Assembly: GCF_035961655.1 (NCBI RefSeq)
Contig: NZ_CP108393.1
Coordinates: 7,525,501 to 7,589,500, forward strand
Reading direction: 5' to 3'
Source of the DNA: Streptomyces sp. NBC_01317
GTDB lineage: Bacteria > Actinomycetota > Actinomycetes > Streptomycetales > Streptomycetaceae
Length of the DNA stretch: 64,000 nt
Position numbers and translations under genes: made by a program. The notes under the pieces were generated by a model. It saw only the letters and a list, made by a program, of their open reading frames with translations, was not told the origin of the DNA and made no database searches. The number at the start of each line of letters is the position of its first letter. Positions within the stretch are counted from its first letter, which is position 1. Positions 34,756 to 43,047 of the stretch are shown in pieces.

Positions 34756-35337
34756 TCAGCGCGGGGCGTTCGAAGTCAGCGCCGCGCGCTCCGGCTGGGA
34801 CACGTGGAGTACCTGGAAGCGGTCGCCCACCACGCGGGGGGTGTCGTGGTCCCACAACGTGAAGTGGACCAGCTCCCAGCGGCGCGGATCCAGTGCGAGC
34901 GCCGCGCACACCAGCCCGCCGACCCCGGACAGCCTCCGGGTCTCCTCGACCGCCTCCGCCAACAGGGCGGGCAGCGGGGCGTCTTCGGGGATGCGGTGAC
35001 GGCGGCGTACGGCCGTGCGAGCGACACTCGTGCTCGCCGGGCCCTCCTCGAAGGCGAGACCGGTCCAGTGCTGGACCTCGGGTCTGCCGAAGTCCCTGAC
35101 GATGCCGTCGAATCCGGCGCCCAGCAGGAAGGCGTTCATGCCGTCCTGCGCGGCCCAGAGGTGGAACGGCGCGTACTGGTTGACCACCGACCGCTCGCCG
35201 CGCTCACGCATCAGGTACGCCTTGAGGCCCAACCCGGGGAAGGCGTCGAGCAGATGGCCCTTCGTCGCGACGCGGGTGCGGATGACGCCCATGTCGTAGT
35301 CGGCGGGCAGGGTGATCTCGTACTGCATGGCGTGCAT
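34756..35337 (-). CDS. DUF4865-family protein
   Basis: 193 residues from ATG 35337, which has GGAGG 8 nt upstream; a second ATG three codons later (MQYEITLP) is an alternative. The DUF4865 pattern is clear: MQYEITLPADYDMGVIR, KGHLLDAFPGLGLKAYL, YAPFHLWAAQDGMNAFL and FGRPEVQHWTG. Function is unknown; members are ferredoxin-like alpha/beta proteins that often sit beside TetR regulators, as here (69 nt after the TetR stop, same strand), so it is probably the regulated target, possibly a monooxygenase-like or isomerase-like enzyme. Confidence 0.85.
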   Translation of the reverse strand: MHAMQYEITLPADYDMGVIRTRVATKGHLLDAFPGLGLKAYLMRERGERSVVNQYAPFHLWAAQDGMNAFLLGAGFDGIVRDFGRPEVQHWTGLAFEEGPASTSVARTAVRRRHRIPEDAPLPALLAEAVEETRRLSGVGGLVCAALALDPRRWELVHFTLWDHDTPRVVGDRFQVLHVSQPERAALTSNAPR

Positions 35338-35406
35338 GCGGGGGTCCTCCGTGGCGGGGGCTGGAATCCGGCTGTGCGGGCGTAGACGTGGGCGCCCTGG
35401 TCGCTG

Positions 35407-35976
35407 TCAGGCCACCGCGCCACGGGGCCTCAGTAGCGCCAGCAGCCCCCGCACCCCCGCGTCGAACGCCGCAGGCGACCCCGACGCGCGGGCCAGCACA
35501 TATCCCCCCTGTACCGTCGCGACGATCGTCGATGCGACCTCCACCGGGTCGAGTCCGGCCGCGAACTCCCCGCTCCCCACGCCCTCTTCGACGATCTCCG
35601 CGAGCCGCCCCCGCAGCCAGCCGATCGTCGCGTCGACCGGCGCGCGCAGCGACGCGGCGGCCATGATGTCCGGGTCCATCGTCAGCCGCCCGACCGGGCA
35701 GCCGCGCAACACGTCCCGCTCGCGCAGGAGATACGCGGAGATCCGGTCGTACGCGGGGCCGTCACCCGAGAGCGCGGCTTCCGCCGCCGCCCGCATGGCG
35801 TGCGCCGTCCGCTCGATCGCCGCCAGCGCCAGTTCGGGCTTGCCGGCGAAGTGGTGATACATGCTGCCCTGCCCCGCGCCCGCGCGCTGCTGGATCGCCT
35901 TGGGGCTGGTGCCCACATAGCCCCGGTCCCACAGCAGTTCCCGGGTGGCCTCGACCAGACGCTCCGAAGTGTTCAT
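35407..35976 (-). CDS. TetR-family regulator, autoregulated
   Basis: 189 residues from ATG 35976; an ATG at 35991 is ruled out by a TACATT box that places transcription start at 35976. Helix-turn-helix: LVEATRELLWDRGYVGTSPK and QRAGAGQGSMYHHFAGKPEL. The effector domain has RGCPVGRLTMD, a Cys-containing motif common to a TetR subgroup that senses aromatic or electrophilic compounds. An 18-bp palindrome (35986-36003) overlaps its -10 box, so it should repress itself and the DUF4865 gene downstream. Confidence 0.9.
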   Translation of the reverse strand: MNTSERLVEATRELLWDRGYVGTSPKAIQQRAGAGQGSMYHHFAGKPELALAAIERTAHAMRAAAEAALSGDGPAYDRISAYLLRERDVLRGCPVGRLTMDPDIMAAASLRAPVDATIGWLRGRLAEIVEEGVGSGEFAAGLDPVEVASTIVATVQGGYVLARASGSPAAFDAGVRGLLALLRPRGAVA

Positions 35977-35982
35977 GACCCG

Positions 35983-35988
35983 AATGTA
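35983..35988 (-). promoter_or_regulatory. -10 box of a leaderless promoter
   Basis: On the minus strand TACATT, 6 nt before the ATG of the TetR gene; overlapped by the palindrome at 35986-36003. Confidence 0.5.
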
Positions 35989-36003
35989 CATACTAGTAGG
36001 TAC
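35986..36003. promoter_or_regulatory. TetR-type operator palindrome
   Basis: GTACATACTAGTAGGTAC: two 9-nt halves, symmetric at all but one pair of positions (GTAC-N-TACTAGTA-N-GTAC). It overlaps the -10 box of the TetR gene and ends 165 nt before the SHOCT gene. The AT-rich centre stands out. Confidence 0.65.
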
Positions 36004-36057
36004 AGAATCCAGTGAGGGGCACCGCAGTCCGCCCCCGGAGCAGCACGGACCCTTCCC

Positions 36058-36077
36058 CGTACTCCCCGGGTGGTACG
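36058..36077. promoter_or_regulatory. Near copy of the 29230-29249 palindrome
   Basis: CGTACTCCCCGGGTGGTACG, 18 of 20 positions as in the palindrome before the sensor kinase. It lies 90 bp before the SHOCT gene start, marking that gene as a candidate target of the same response regulator. Confidence 0.55.
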
Positions 36078-36167
36078 CACACGGCCGCCGGCCGTACGAC
36101 GACCCGGCCCCCTCCCGGAGCGAGGCTGGGAAGCGACAGAGAAGGCAGGCCGAAGGAGCTGACCGAC

Positions 36168-36491
36168 ATGAACACCCTCGCTCTCCACGGCGGGCCGGGC
36201 CCGTGGATCCTCTTCCTCCCCGTCGTCTGGGCGGCCGTGATCGTCACCGCCGTCACCGTCCTGCGCCGTACGGTGTGGCGAGGGCGCGGCATCGGGCCCC
36301 GGGGCCCGTGGCGGGCGGCAGGCGCCGGCCGTGTCGGCCCCGGCGGCGAACCCGCGCACGACGCGCACTCCCCGATCGCCCTGCTCGGCCGCCGCTTCGC
36401 CACGGGCGAGATCGACGAGGACGAGTACTGGCGCCGACTGTCCGTGCTGGACGAGCAGTTCGGCCGTACGGTCAAGGGTGCCGGCCTGTGA
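36168..36491 (+). CDS. SHOCT-domain membrane protein
   Basis: 107 residues from ATG 36168, with AAGGAG 9 nt upstream (36153-36158). One N-terminal membrane helix (PWILFLPVVWAAVIVTAVTV), a Gly/Arg-rich linker, then a C-terminal SHOCT motif SPIALLGRRFATGEIDEDEY with the usual R-x-L-x-V-L-D-E-Q-F ending. SHOCT segments are oligomerisation or membrane-association modules often linked to envelope stress. The palindrome at 36058-36077 suggests control by the NarL-type regulator at 30603. Confidence 0.85.
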   Translation: MNTLALHGGPGPWILFLPVVWAAVIVTAVTVLRRTVWRGRGIGPRGPWRAAGAGRVGPGGEPAHDAHSPIALLGRRFATGEIDEDEYWRRLSVLDEQFGRTVKGAGL

Positions 36492-36565
36492 ACACCCCGG
36501 CCGGCTCGCCACACACCCGGACCGCGAAGCGGAACCGCACCCCTCGCCGCACCCCGTGAGGTCGC

Positions 36566-36612
36566 GGTGGACCGTTCGGGTGGATCGGGGGCCCGGTATG
36601 CCCCGGTCCACC
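36566..36612. terminator. Possible bidirectional terminator
   Basis: GGTGGACCG (36566-36574) pairs with CGGTCCACC (36604-36612), with a 29-nt GC-rich loop, between the convergent SHOCT and ATP-binding genes. Confidence 0.4.
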
Positions 36613-36629
36613 CCGGCCCGTACGCCCGT

Positions 36630-37154
36630 TCAGCCCACCACGGCCGAGCGGGCCTCGGTGTGCCCGTGTTCCCTGATCACCGCGCTGAGTTCCGTCCCCC
36701 GGAAGGGGCCGTCCGTCGTCGCGCCGTACACAGGGCGCGGCGGCAGGGCCAGAGCGGCCGGTGGTGCCGGGAGGGTGAACCAGATGCTCTTGCCCAGCTC
36801 GCCCTCGGGGCGGATGCCCCAGCTCTCGCTGACCGCCGCGATCAGGGCCAGACCCCGGCCGCCGGTGTCGAGGAGTTTCGCGTCGTTGACCGTCGGCACC
36901 CGTGGGTCGTGGTCGCTGACCGAGACCGTGAGCCGGTCGAGCAGCAACGCGATGTCGACCGTGCACATCTTGTCCGGCTGTGCGTGCCGGTGGACGTTGG
37001 TCAGCAGCTCGGTGACTCCGAGTGCCGTGGGATCGATCAAGGGATCGAGATGCCAGTAGCGCAATTGCGCGGAGATGATTCTGCGGACCTGACCGATCCG
37101 CGACGGCAGGGCCTGGAGCTCCACCGTGCAGTGCCTGCTTGGCTGGCTGATCAC
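36630..37154 (-). CDS. RsbW-like ATP-binding protein (anti-sigma-factor kinase family)
   Basis: 174 residues from GTG 37154, with GGGAG about 9 nt upstream. A single HATPase_c domain: LQALPSRIGQVRRIISAQL, the N box ALGVTELLTNVHRHA, G1 box VSVSDHDPRVP and G2 region TGGRGLALIAAVSESWG. This is the large Streptomyces family of RsbW/SpoIIAB-like regulators that phosphorylate anti-anti-sigma factors or bind sigma factors. The C-terminal 35 residues are Pro/Ala-rich. No anti-anti-sigma partner is adjacent. Confidence 0.85.
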   Translation of the reverse strand: MISQPSRHCTVELQALPSRIGQVRRIISAQLRYWHLDPLIDPTALGVTELLTNVHRHAQPDKMCTVDIALLLDRLTVSVSDHDPRVPTVNDAKLLDTGGRGLALIAAVSESWGIRPEGELGKSIWFTLPAPPAALALPPRPVYGATTDGPFRGTELSAVIREHGHTEARSAVVG

Positions 37155-37372
37155 GGCTGCGACTCCCCGAATTGAGGTCCGGAAGACGACGAAGGATCGG
37201 ATCCAGCAACTGGCTCGCTGCTGTTCCCGCCCGGCGGGGCTGGATCGCAGCGTCACCGCCGGTTCACCCTGAGTGAGGGGTGAGACCAGAGTGAACCAGG
37301 GGATACGGCTCCGCAACTCGCGGACAGCAGGGGAGGGACCCGGGCGCCCCGGGGCGGGTCCGCGGCCCGGTC

Positions 37373-37696
37373 TCAGCCCTTCGTACGGGTCGCCCTGCTC
37401 ACGGCCTCCAGGAACCGGCCCGCCAGCGCCGACGCGTCCGGCCTGCGCCCGCCGCTCCGCTGGCCCATGGTCAGCCGGTAGCGCGTGCCGTTGACGGTCG
37501 CGACCGTGCTGCCCTTGCCCGCGAACCACGGCCTCGCGGCCTGGACCGCCCGGAGCGGAGCACTGTCGATCACCCGGCCGTAGCTGGTCAGCAGTGCCAG
37601 CCTGCCGTCCTGGATCAGCACCTGCCCGGCCCGGGTGAGCGAGCGGGGCCACCGTTCTATCCGCACCCCGCGCGCGCTGAAATCGGGCTCTGCCAT
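37373..37696 (-). CDS. Conserved hypothetical protein, 107 aa
   Basis: ATG 37696 has GAGAGG upstream. Sequence suggests a small beta-sheet domain of PH-like type (VLIQDGRLALLTSYGRVIDS, PLRAVQAARPW, STVATVNGTRYRLTMG) ending with a helix (ALAGRFLEAVSRA); the YGRVIDSAPL and K-G-S-T-V blocks look like GRAM/PH-like folds. No membrane segment. It is divergent from the Cds1-like gene. I do not recognise a named family. Confidence 0.65.
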   Translation of the reverse strand: MAEPDFSARGVRIERWPRSLTRAGQVLIQDGRLALLTSYGRVIDSAPLRAVQAARPWFAGKGSTVATVNGTRYRLTMGQRSGGRRPDASALAGRFLEAVSRATRTKG

Positions 37697-37865
37697 GGCC
37701 TCTCAGCCCCCTCCGTGCCACTGACCCGAGCGTGGGCCTCACCCAGTATGCCGGTCGGTGCCAGAAGCTGGTGCCATGGATACCCAAAGTCATCATTGGC
37801 CCAGGTGGTGGCGGTAGCGTGACGGACCGGGGACCGGAGCCGACAAAAGCTGAGGAACGGCGCGC

Positions 37866-39044
37866 ATGACGGAACAGGACAGGGCCGGATCGGCCGGAGC
37901 CCCGGCAGCCCGGGCAGGGGCACCCGGCGCCGGGCCGGACACACGCGTGGTGACCGTCGACGTGGACCGTACCGACCCCCGCTACCGCGCCTGGCTCAAG
38001 GAAGCCGTACGGAAGGTCCAGGCCGACGCCAACCGCTCGGCGGACACCCACCTGTTGCGCTTCCCGCTGCCCGAAGCGTGGGGTGTGGACCTCTACTTGA
38101 AGGACGAGTCGACGCATCCGACCGGCAGCCTAAAGCACCGGCTGGCCCGCTCCCTCTTCCTCTACGGACTGTGCAACGGCTGGATCAGGCCTGGCAAACC
38201 GGTGATCGAGGCCTCCAGCGGCTCGACCGCCGTCTCGGAGGCGTACTTCGCGAAACTGATCGGCGTGCCCTTCATCGCCGTCATGCCGCGCACCACCAGC
38301 CACGAGAAGTGCCGGCTCATCGAATTCCACGGCGGGCGCTGCCACTTCGTCGACGACTCGCGGACGCTCTACGCGGAGTCGGCGCGCCTCGCCGCCGAGA
38401 GCGGCGGCCACTACATGGACCAGTTCACCTACGCGGAGCGGGCCACCGACTGGCGGGGCAACAACAACATCGCCGAATCGATGTTCCAGCAGCTCAAGCT
38501 GGAACGCCATCCCGAGCCCGCCTGGATCGTCGCCACGGCCGGTACGGGCGGCACATCGGCGACCATCGCCCGCTACGTGCACTACATGCAGTACGACACC
38601 CGGATCTGTGTGCCGGACCCGGAGAACTCCTGTTTCTTCGACGGCTGGACCCGCGGGGACGCCACCGCGAGCGCCGACCGCGGGTCCCGGATCGAGGGCA
38701 TCGGCCGCCCCCGCATGGAACCGAGCTTCGTGCCCGGTGCCATCGACCGGATGATGAAGGTCCCGGACGCGGCGAGTATCGCCGCCGTACGCACCCTGGA
38801 ACGGGTCGTCGGGCGCAAGGCCGGCGGCTCCACCGGTACGGGACTGTGGAGCGCGCTGCGGATCGTGGCGGAGATGGTGGCCGAGGGACACCAGGGGAGC
38901 GTGGTCACCCTGCTCTGCGACCCCGGTGACCGCTATCTCGACAAGTACTACTCCGACACCTGGCTCGCCGGACAGGGCCTGGACATCGACCCGTACACGA
39001 TCACGCTCGAACGGTTCCTGGACAGCGGAGTCTGGCCGGCCTGA
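37866..39044 (+). CDS. PLP-dependent cysteine synthase-family enzyme (Cds1-like)
   Basis: 392 residues from ATG 37866, with GAGGAACG about 10 nt upstream. Fold-type II PLP enzyme: [17 protein letters not shown] with Schiff-base lysine Lys90, [17 protein letters not shown] (substrate loop) and [16 protein letters not shown] (phosphate-binding Gly loop). The N-terminal extension and the C-terminal [12 protein letters not shown] block resemble the actinobacterial cysteine desulfhydrase Cds1 (Rv3684 of M. tuberculosis), which makes pyruvate, ammonia and H2S from cysteine, more than they do CysK. Desulfhydrase activity is therefore the favoured but untested call. Confidence 0.82.
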   Translation: MTEQDRAGSAGAPAARAGAPGAGPDTRVVTVDVDRTDPRYRAWLKEAVRKVQADANRSADTHLLRFPLPEAWGVDLYLKDESTHPTGSLKHRLARSLFLYGLCNGWIRPGKPVIEASSGSTAVSEAYFAKLIGVPFIAVMPRTTSHEKCRLIEFHGGRCHFVDDSRTLYAESARLAAESGGHYMDQFTYAERATDWRGNNNIAESMFQQLKLERHPEPAWIVATAGTGGTSATIARYVHYMQYDTRICVPDPENSCFFDGWTRGDATASADRGSRIEGIGRPRMEPSFVPGAIDRMMKVPDAASIAAVRTLERVVGRKAGGSTGTGLWSALRIVAEMVAEGHQGSVVTLLCDPGDRYLDKYYSDTWLAGQGLDIDPYTITLERFLDSGVWPA

Positions 39045-39059
39045 GTGAGGGGGGACCCG

Positions 39060-39494
39060 TCAGTCGCGCAGCAGGCGGTCGACCGCCCGGCCGAACACCA
39101 GCTGTCCGGTCCGCGCGGTGAGCGGGCCGAACGACCGGGGCAGCCGGCGCGGGCTCAGGTCCTCCTCCCAGGACACGGACGACCCGGTGCCTTCCGCCCG
39201 TACGCGGATCTCGGCCCACCCGACCATCACCGTGCCCCGCTTCTCCAGCCGGCAGCGGCCCGGCGCGCCCGCGACGGGCGGCTCCCAGAGGACGACCTCC
39301 ATCGGATCGTCGAATCCGACGGCTCCCAGCGCGCTCCGGGCGACAAAAACCGTACCGACCCGGGTGGGTCCGGGCGTGGAGACGGAGATCGTCGTCAGGG
39401 GCACCTGATCCGCGTGCGCCGGCCAGTCGGTGAGCCGCCGCCAGGCCTCCCCGGCGGCGAGCGGTGTGGTGCGGTCGATACGGAACGCGGTCAT
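39060..39494 (-). CDS. SRPBCC-family protein (polyketide cyclase/dehydrase-like fold)
   Basis: 144 residues from ATG 39494, which overlaps the DeoR stop codon (ATGA). START-like fold: FRIDRTTPLAAGEAWRRLTDW at the N terminus, PGPTRVGTVFVARSALG, VVLWEPPV, RCRLEKRG and a long C-terminal helix TARTGQLVFGRAVDRLL. Such proteins bind hydrophobic ligands in a central cavity; the role here is unknown. Translational coupling to the DeoR regulator suggests either ligand presentation to it or a shared regulon. Confidence 0.82.
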   Translation of the reverse strand: MTAFRIDRTTPLAAGEAWRRLTDWPAHADQVPLTTISVSTPGPTRVGTVFVARSALGAVGFDDPMEVVLWEPPVAGAPGRCRLEKRGTVMVGWAEIRVRAEGTGSSVSWEEDLSPRRLPRSFGPLTARTGQLVFGRAVDRLLRD

Positions 39495-40363
39495 CCGGAA
39501 CCCTCCTCCTCCGGCCCGCCCGAGGCGGACGGCTTTCCCGTTCCGGACTCACCCGCCACCACCAGGCCGGGCAGCACCTCGGCGATCTCCTCGCGGGCCC
39601 CCGCCGACAGCCCGGCATCCGTCACCAGCGTGTCGACCTGATCCAGCGTCGCGAACGAACTGAGCCCCACCGTCCCCCACTTGGTGTGGTCGGCGACCAC
39701 CACCACCCGGCGGGCGGACCGCACGAACCGGCGGTTGGTCTCCGCCTCCCCCAGATTCGGCGTCGAAAGACCCGCCTCCACGGAGATGCCGTGCACCCCG
39801 AGGAACAGCACGTCGAAGTGCAGCGAGCGGATCGCCTGGTCGGCGATCGGGCCCACGAGCGAGTCCGACGGGGTCCGTACCCCGCCCGTCAGCACCACCG
39901 TGGCGGCGCCGGGCCGCCGGCCGCCCACCGCCCCGGCCGACTGCGCGGCGTGGAACACGTCGGCCACCCGCACCGAGTTGGTCACCACCGTCAGGTCCGG
40001 AACGTCCAGCAGCTGCTGCGCCAGCGCATAGGTCGTCGTACCACCTGACAGTGCGATCGCGCTGCCGGGCACGGCCAGCGCCGCCGCCGCCCGTGCGATG
40101 TCCTCCTTGGCGCTCAGCTCCAGCGCCGACTTGGCTTCAAATCCCGGCTCGTGCGCGCTCGCCTCGACCACCGGGACCGCGCCGCCGTGCACCTTCTCGA
40201 CCACACCCTGCCGGGCGAGCGCGTCCAGGTCCCTGCGCACGGTCATGTCGGAGACATTGAGCTTCCTCGTCAGCTCGTTGACGCGGACCCCGCCGCGCCG
40301 GCGCACCTCGTCCAGGATCACGGCACGACGCTGCTCCGCGAGGAGGTTCTGGTTGTCGCTCAC
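39491..40363 (-). CDS. DeoR/GlpR-family transcriptional regulator
   Basis: 290 residues from GTG 40363 (MSDNQNLLAEQRRAVIL); an adjacent GTG at 40366 has slightly better spacing to GAAGGA (40375-40380) but gives an odd start. DeoR helix-turn-helix: RRGGVRVNELTRKLNVSDMT and VRRDLDALARQGVVEKVHGG. Effector domain: ALSGGTTTYALAQQL (phospho-sugar loop), LTVVTNSVRVADV, VVLTGGV, DVLFLGVHGIS, VVVVADHTKWG. It should repress sugar-phosphate-linked genes; it is the first gene of a two-gene operon with the SRPBCC protein. Confidence 0.92.
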   Translation of the reverse strand: MSDNQNLLAEQRRAVILDEVRRRGGVRVNELTRKLNVSDMTVRRDLDALARQGVVEKVHGGAVPVVEASAHEPGFEAKSALELSAKEDIARAAAALAVPGSAIALSGGTTTYALAQQLLDVPDLTVVTNSVRVADVFHAAQSAGAVGGRRPGAATVVLTGGVRTPSDSLVGPIADQAIRSLHFDVLFLGVHGISVEAGLSTPNLGEAETNRRFVRSARRVVVVADHTKWGTVGLSSFATLDQVDTLVTDAGLSAGAREEIAEVLPGLVVAGESGTGKPSASGGPEEEGSG

Positions 40364-40521
40364 CACGGGAGCTGTCCTTCCGCTTCGGCATGCCTGTTTC
40401 ATCCTCCCACGGGTCTGTGACCCGTGCGGCGGGGATTGGCGGCGGTGGCGTCCGGGGAGATTCCCCGTATCGGCGGATGTGTCGGCCGATGGGCCGGCCG
40501 ATCCTGGCATCCGGAGGGTGA

Positions 40522-43047
40522 GTGACCGAAGTGCCCCCTGAGACTCCTGTTCCGCACCGTGGCGGACCCGCGCTCGAACTGTTCGTGCACGGTGTCGGTG
40601 GCACCACACCGCAGGAGATGCTCGGCGATCCGCGTACGGTCCGGGTCACGGGCGACGACACGGCGGCGGTGTTCCGCCGCGCGGACGACGTGAACGCCGA
40701 GGACCGGACCGCCGAGGACGCGAACGCGGGGGACGCGAAGGCCTACGACCGCCCGGTCCCGGAGGCGTACGTCTGGTGCAACCTCACCTCCGGAAACGGT
40801 TCACGGGCCCTGTGGCTCTTACTCCTGCCCTTCATGGTCGTCAATCTCGCGCACTGGATGCGCCCGGCGACCAAGGGCCTGATGAAGTCCCAACGGCTGT
40901 ACGGCGTACTGGTACGACTGGTCGCCCTCACCCTCACCGTGCTGCTGACCGCCGCCGCCTCCGAGGTCGCCCTCGACCTCACGGCCTGGCAGTGCGCCGG
41001 TTCCGCGCACTGCGTCGCCGACCGGTCCTGGCTCGGATTCCTCTCCCCGGAGGGGCACGGCTGGTGGGCACAGCCGGGCCGCCGGCTGGCCCTCGCCTCG
41101 CTGGTGCCCACCGCGTTGGTGGGGCTGCTCTGGTACCTCTCCAACCGGACCTGGAGCGCGTACGAGTCCCAGCGCCCGCCCACCGACGCCCGCCCGGGCG
41201 GGTTCCCGGAAGCAGAGGCCGACCACCACACGGCGGCCGACACCCCCACCGACACCGAGGCCGACACCACGACGGACATCACACCCGACACCGCGTCCGT
41301 CTCCGGGTCGGAGATCCCCACCGTCCGCCCCGCCCTCGGCCGCCCCGGATTCTGGTACGGCCGCCGCCTAGTCGCCCGCCTCCGGGCCGCCCACACCGCC
41401 GCCGGCTTCCTCACCGTCGCCGCCGCGCTCGTCGGCGCCGCCGCTGACCACGACCGTACGGCGGCCGGTGCCCCCGCCGACCTCCTCGGCCGGCTCCTCC
41501 AGGCGGCGCTGCTCCTCTGCGGGTTCGTGGTCGTCCACGTGGTGTGCGGCAGGGGCCGCAGCGAGCGCCGGCGCGACGCCACCCTCGACCGGGCGCTGGT
41601 CACCTGGCTGCCCGCCACCTCCCTCGTGCTGCTGGCCGCCGCGATCCTCTACGCCGGGTGGTCCCGCCCCGGCTGGGTCTCCTCCGGCGCGCTCCCCAGC
41701 GATCTCACCTTCCGCGTGATCGTCCTCGCCCAGGTCGCCCTGATCCTCGCCCTTCTGGTCACCGCGTGCGCCCTGCACCGCGGGGCCCCGCACGCCAGGA
41801 CCGCCCTGTGGGGCCTCGGCGGCCCCGCCGTCGCGATGCTCGCCTGCGGCCTGGCCGGGGTGATGACGGGCGGCATCGCCCAGCGCGTCGCCGACTGGCT
41901 CGACCGCGGCGCCACCCCCGGCATGGGCGAGGGCGCGATGGCCGGCCCGCCCGTGCTGCTGAGCTGGCAGGCGGCCGCCATCCCCGTGCTGCTGGTGCTG
42001 CTCCTCGTCCCCGTGACGGTCCTCGCCGTCCGTACGGTCCGTGCCGGGCGCCGGCTGGCCCCGGTCGTGGAGGCGGAGTACGGCGACGTGACCGTCGACG
42101 CCCTCCGTACCCGCCAGATCGCGGGCGCCCGCGCGCGGGCCGCGCTCACCGACGCGGCCCCCTGGCTCGTCGGCACGCTCTCCGGGGCCGCCCTGCTGCT
42201 CGGCGCCGCCGCCGTCGCCGGGTCCTGGCTGAGCGGCGCGGTGCCGGGACAGGCCGCCGAGGGCAGCAACTCCCTGCTGGAGTCGGTCGCCGACACGGCC
42301 CAGGCGCTGGGGTCCTGGCTGATAGGGCTCGGCTTCATACTGTTCGTCACCTGGGGCCGCCGCGCGTACCGCGACCCCTCGGCCCGGCGCACGATCGGCA
42401 TCCTCTGGGACGTCGGTACGTTCTGGCCGCGCGCCGCCCACCCCTTCGCGCCGCCCTGCTACGCCGAGCGGGCCGTGCCCGACCTCACCTGGCGGATCGC
42501 CTCCTGGACGGCCCGCACGGGCGGACGGCTCGTCCTCTGCGGGCATTCGCAGGGCAGTGTGCTCGCCGCCTCCGCCGTCTGGCAGCTGCGGCCCGCCACC
42601 CGCCGCCGCGTGGCGCTGCTGACGTACGGCTCACCGCTGGAGCGTCTCTACGGCCGCTGGTTCCCCGCCTACTTCGGCGCGGGCCCCCTGGCGGGACTGA
42701 GCAAGGAGGTGCACTGCTGGCGCAACCTGTGGCGCGCCACGGACCCGATCGGCGGCCCGGTCAGGATCCCGGCGGACGGGGACAGGCCCGAGGTGGACCG
42801 CGGACCGCTCAAGGACCCGCTCGCGTACGGCCGTTCGGCGCGCCATCCGCTGCCCGAGCCGATCCTGGGGCACTCCGCCTACCAGACCGACCCGGTCTTC
42901 ACCGAGGAACGGGACGCGCTGCTCGACCGGTTGCCGCCCGCGCCGCTCCCGCGCCAGACGTCCCCGCGCCGGACGCCCCGGCGTGAGACGTCACCGCGTC
43001 ACAAACCCCAGCGCCCTCAGGGCAGTTCGGGCAGGTCGTCCGGATAG
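40522..43047 (+). CDS. Large multi-pass membrane protein with serine-hydrolase (lipase-like) motifs
   Basis: 841 residues from GTG 40522, with GGAGG at 40513-40517. N-terminal LELFVHGVGGT resembles an oxyanion HG strand of an alpha/beta hydrolase; the nucleophile elbow LVLCGHSQGSVLAAS lies near residue 675. Between them are about eight to ten hydrophobic segments (95-610), so the hydrolase fold seems split by an inserted membrane region. The Thr/Asp-rich stretch (DTPTDTEADTTTDITPDTAS, about 235-255) is a low-complexity linker. Codon 100 (40819-40821) is TTA, so expression may need bldA. The last 31 nt overlap, tail to tail, the beta-helix/AAA gene. Substrate unknown. Confidence 0.75.
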   Translation: MTEVPPETPVPHRGGPALELFVHGVGGTTPQEMLGDPRTVRVTGDDTAAVFRRADDVNAEDRTAEDANAGDAKAYDRPVPEAYVWCNLTSGNGSRALWLLLLPFMVVNLAHWMRPATKGLMKSQRLYGVLVRLVALTLTVLLTAAASEVALDLTAWQCAGSAHCVADRSWLGFLSPEGHGWWAQPGRRLALASLVPTALVGLLWYLSNRTWSAYESQRPPTDARPGGFPEAEADHHTAADTPTDTEADTTTDITPDTASVSGSEIPTVRPALGRPGFWYGRRLVARLRAAHTAAGFLTVAAALVGAAADHDRTAAGAPADLLGRLLQAALLLCGFVVVHVVCGRGRSERRRDATLDRALVTWLPATSLVLLAAAILYAGWSRPGWVSSGALPSDLTFRVIVLAQVALILALLVTACALHRGAPHARTALWGLGGPAVAMLACGLAGVMTGGIAQRVADWLDRGATPGMGEGAMAGPPVLLSWQAAAIPVLLVLLLVPVTVLAVRTVRAGRRLAPVVEAEYGDVTVDALRTRQIAGARARAALTDAAPWLVGTLSGAALLLGAAAVAGSWLSGAVPGQAAEGSNSLLESVADTAQALGSWLIGLGFILFVTWGRRAYRDPSARRTIGILWDVGTFWPRAAHPFAPPCYAERAVPDLTWRIASWTARTGGRLVLCGHSQGSVLAASAVWQLRPATRRRVALLTYGSPLERLYGRWFPAYFGAGPLAGLSKEVHCWRNLWRATDPIGGPVRIPADGDRPEVDRGPLKDPLAYGRSARHPLPEPILGHSAYQTDPVFTEERDALLDRLPPAPLPRQTSPRRTPRRETSPRHKPQRPQGSSGRSSG

